NCBI GenBank assembly: GCA_965212135.1
Contig: OZ243044.1
Span: 1,426,001 to 1,490,000, forward strand
Length of the DNA: 64,000 nucleotides
From: Bin75 sp965212135
Lineage (GTDB): Bacteria; Nitrospirota; Nitrospiria; Nitrospirales; UBA8639
Direction of reading: 5' to 3'
Shown here: one piece after another, positions 49,401 through 52,400 of the stretch
Numbering within the stretch: the stretch's first letter is position 1
Layout: each line of letters begins with the position of its first letter
The notes under the pieces: model-generated
The model's database searches: none
The model's input: only the letters and a program-made list of their open reading frames with translations
What the model was told of the DNA's origin: nothing
Position numbers and translations under genes: made by a program

Positions 49401-52400
49401 TCGCTGCCGCCGACGCAACACCGGTCACCGTCATGGTGGTGCCGGTCGCCATCGTCGGCGACACCACCGGCAGCGTCACCGAAGACGGTGACCTCACTGC
49501 CACCGGCGACCTCAACATTGACAACCCCGCCGGCAACACGAACTTCATAGCCGCGAATATGGATGGCACCTACGGCGCCTTCACCATCGCCGCCAACGGC
49601 ACCTGGACCTACACCCTCAACAACGCCACCGCCGCCACCAACGCCCTGGCCGCGGGCGATGCGCCAACGGAGACCTTCACCGCGCGCACCGCCATCGGCG
49701 ACGGCACGCAAATCATCACCATCACCGTCAACGGCGCCAACGACGCGCCCAGCGCCGCCATCAGCGCGCCCACGCCCGGCACACAGGTGGAGTTCGGCGT
49801 CGCCATCCCGGTAACCGGCACCGGCAGCGACCCGGATACCACCGACACCCTGACCTACGCATGGCGCACCCAACCGGCGGACCGGGGCAGTTTTGCCAAT
49901 GCCGCCCTTGCGAGCACGATGTGGACCGCCCCCAACACCGGCACCGCCGCCGTCATCCTGATTCTGGAAGTTACTGACGGCACCGCCACCGTTAGCGCAC
50001 GGGTCACCGTCCGTCCGCGCGCCGCGCCGGTCACCATCGCCGGCGATACCAGCGGCGCGGTTACCGAGGACGCCGCCACCGCCACCGCCACCGGCACCCT
50101 GACCGTCACCAACCCCAACCCGGCCCCCGGCGACAGCACCGCCGTCCTCGCCCCGACCGAGAGCAGCCGCTACGGCACTTTCGCCATCGTCCTCGCCACC
50201 GGCGTCTGGACCTACACTTTGGATGACGCCGACCCCGACACCAACCGCCTGGCCGCCGGTGCCGCGCCGACCGAGACCTTCACCATCCGCCCCGCCGCCG
50301 ACCCCAGCGTCTTCCGCGTGGTCACCATCACCATCACCGGCGCCAATGACGCGCCCACCGTGGACATCACCACCCCGGATTCGTCATTGAGCAGCGTCCT
50401 GTCCGGGAGTGCCGTCACCCTGCGCGCCGCCGGCGAGGACGTGGATACCGGCACCACCCTGACCTACGCCTGGACCACCACCCCGTCCGGCGAAGGCAGC
50501 TTCACCAACGACGCCAACCGCAACACCACCTGGACCGCGCCGACCCTCGCCGGCGGCACCAGCACCCGAGCCGTGACCCTGACCCTGACCGTCACCGATG
50601 ACGCCGGCACACCCGCCGCCGCCACCGACATGGTCGCGCTCACCGTTACCCTGCCGTCCACCACCGGCCCCGGCGTTGACGACAACGACCCGACCACCGC
50701 CGACAACCCACCCATCTTAGACCCCGTCGTGCTTAACGCCGACGGCAGCGTCAACAGCGGCGGCACCGCCACCGGCACCCTGACGGTCAACAACGTCCCG
50801 GATAACTTGCCCCCCACCCACCGCATCTTCACCCCGCCCACCTACGGCACCGCGACCATCGCCGGCACCGCGAGCAGCGCCGGCCTGACCCGCAACGTTG
50901 ACCTCCGCTACACCTGGACCTACACCCTGAATAACCGCCACCCGGAGATCCAGGCCCTCGGCCCCGGCGACATCTTAGACCCCGACTCCTTCGTCGTCCG
51001 AACCACCATCGCCAGCCTTACGATTGACAGCACCATCAGCGTCAGTTTCGAGAACCAGGACGGCAGCGGCAACCCCAACACCTTCCCCGACGACCCGCCG
51101 GTTATCCTGTTTGCCGGCGGCCCGCGCATGACCGTGGATGAAGGCGAGGAGGATGTTACCCTGGATGCCGGCGGCAGCCGTGACCCCGAAGGCGAGGACC
51201 TGATGTTCCTGTGGACGCACACCGCCGTCGACAACGTGTCGCCGCCGCCGGCTGAAGATCTGATCACGTTCTCCGACCCAACCGCCGCCGTCGTTACCTT
51301 TGATGCCCCGGACGAGCGCACCACCCTGCGCTTTGACCTCACGGTCACGGATGACGGCACAACCCCGGACCCCGCCACCGACCGCACCGCCACGCTCACC
51401 GTCCGCGTAGGCCGCAGTCAGTTTGACAACGTGCACCGCGCCATTCTCCCCGAAGTCACCAGGGCCATGATGGACACCACCGTCAGCGCCATTGCCCGGC
51501 GGACCGAACAAGCCGCCACCGACCTGGACGCCTCCGGCGGCGCCACCTTCAGCCTGGGCGGGCAGTCCACCCTGGCGGGGGTACTGCAATCAAACGGGGA
51601 AGCCCTGACCACCGGCGCCTTCAATGTCAAATCCCTCCTGGGCCGCTCTGCCTTTGCCCTGCCGCTCAACCAAGCCGGCGGGCCGCTGGCCGGCGTCACC
51701 CTGTGGGGCAACGGCGCCTACCGCAACCTGTCCGGCAACAGCGCCACCGTGGACTGGGACGGCGACCTGTTCGGCGCCACCGTGGGCGGGGATGCCTGGC
51801 TGACCGACACCCTCTTGACCGGCCTGGCCGTCTCCTGGGCCGACGGCACCTTTGATTACACCGACCGCAGTGGTACCGACCCGGCCCCCGGCACCTATCA
51901 GGCCACCCTGACCAGCCTGCACCCCTACGTCAGCACCAGCCTGCTGGACGGGCAGGTGACCCTCTGGGCCACCGGCGGCTACGGCTGGGGCGAAGTTGAG
52001 ATCACCGACACCGCCGACCCCACGGCCGAAGGCACCGTCACCGCCGCCACCCGGCTGGCCACCGCCGCCGTGGGCGGCGCCGGCCGCCTGCTGAACCAGC
52101 CGGGCCTCCTGACCCCCGACGGCACCACCACGGTGCGGGTCAAAGCCGAAGTCCTGACTACGGCGATCAAAGCCGAGCAACAAGGCGACCGCCTGGCCGG
52201 CCTGACCACGGACGCCCGGCGGCTGCGGCTGACCCTGGAAGGCAGCCATGAGCAACCCTTACCCCATGGCGCCCACTTGACCCCCAGCGTGGGCGTGGGC
52301 CTGCGGCATGACGCCGGCGACGGCCGCACCGGCACCGGCGCGGAACTAAGCGGCGGCCTGCTGTACGCCTATCCCGCCCTGCGGCTGACCCTGGAAAGCC

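Noticed and set aside
44912..49873. Antisense open frame of 1,653 codons over the near-identical repeats
   Set aside because: Its apparent repeat structure simply mirrors the sense repeats. The same applies to the antisense frames at 21029-24085 and 24185-27550.
46735..50350. Could the repeats be a CRISPR array or minisatellite?
   Set aside because: Units are 1.2 kb, in frame and code for whole protein domains; there are no short repeats with unique spacers.
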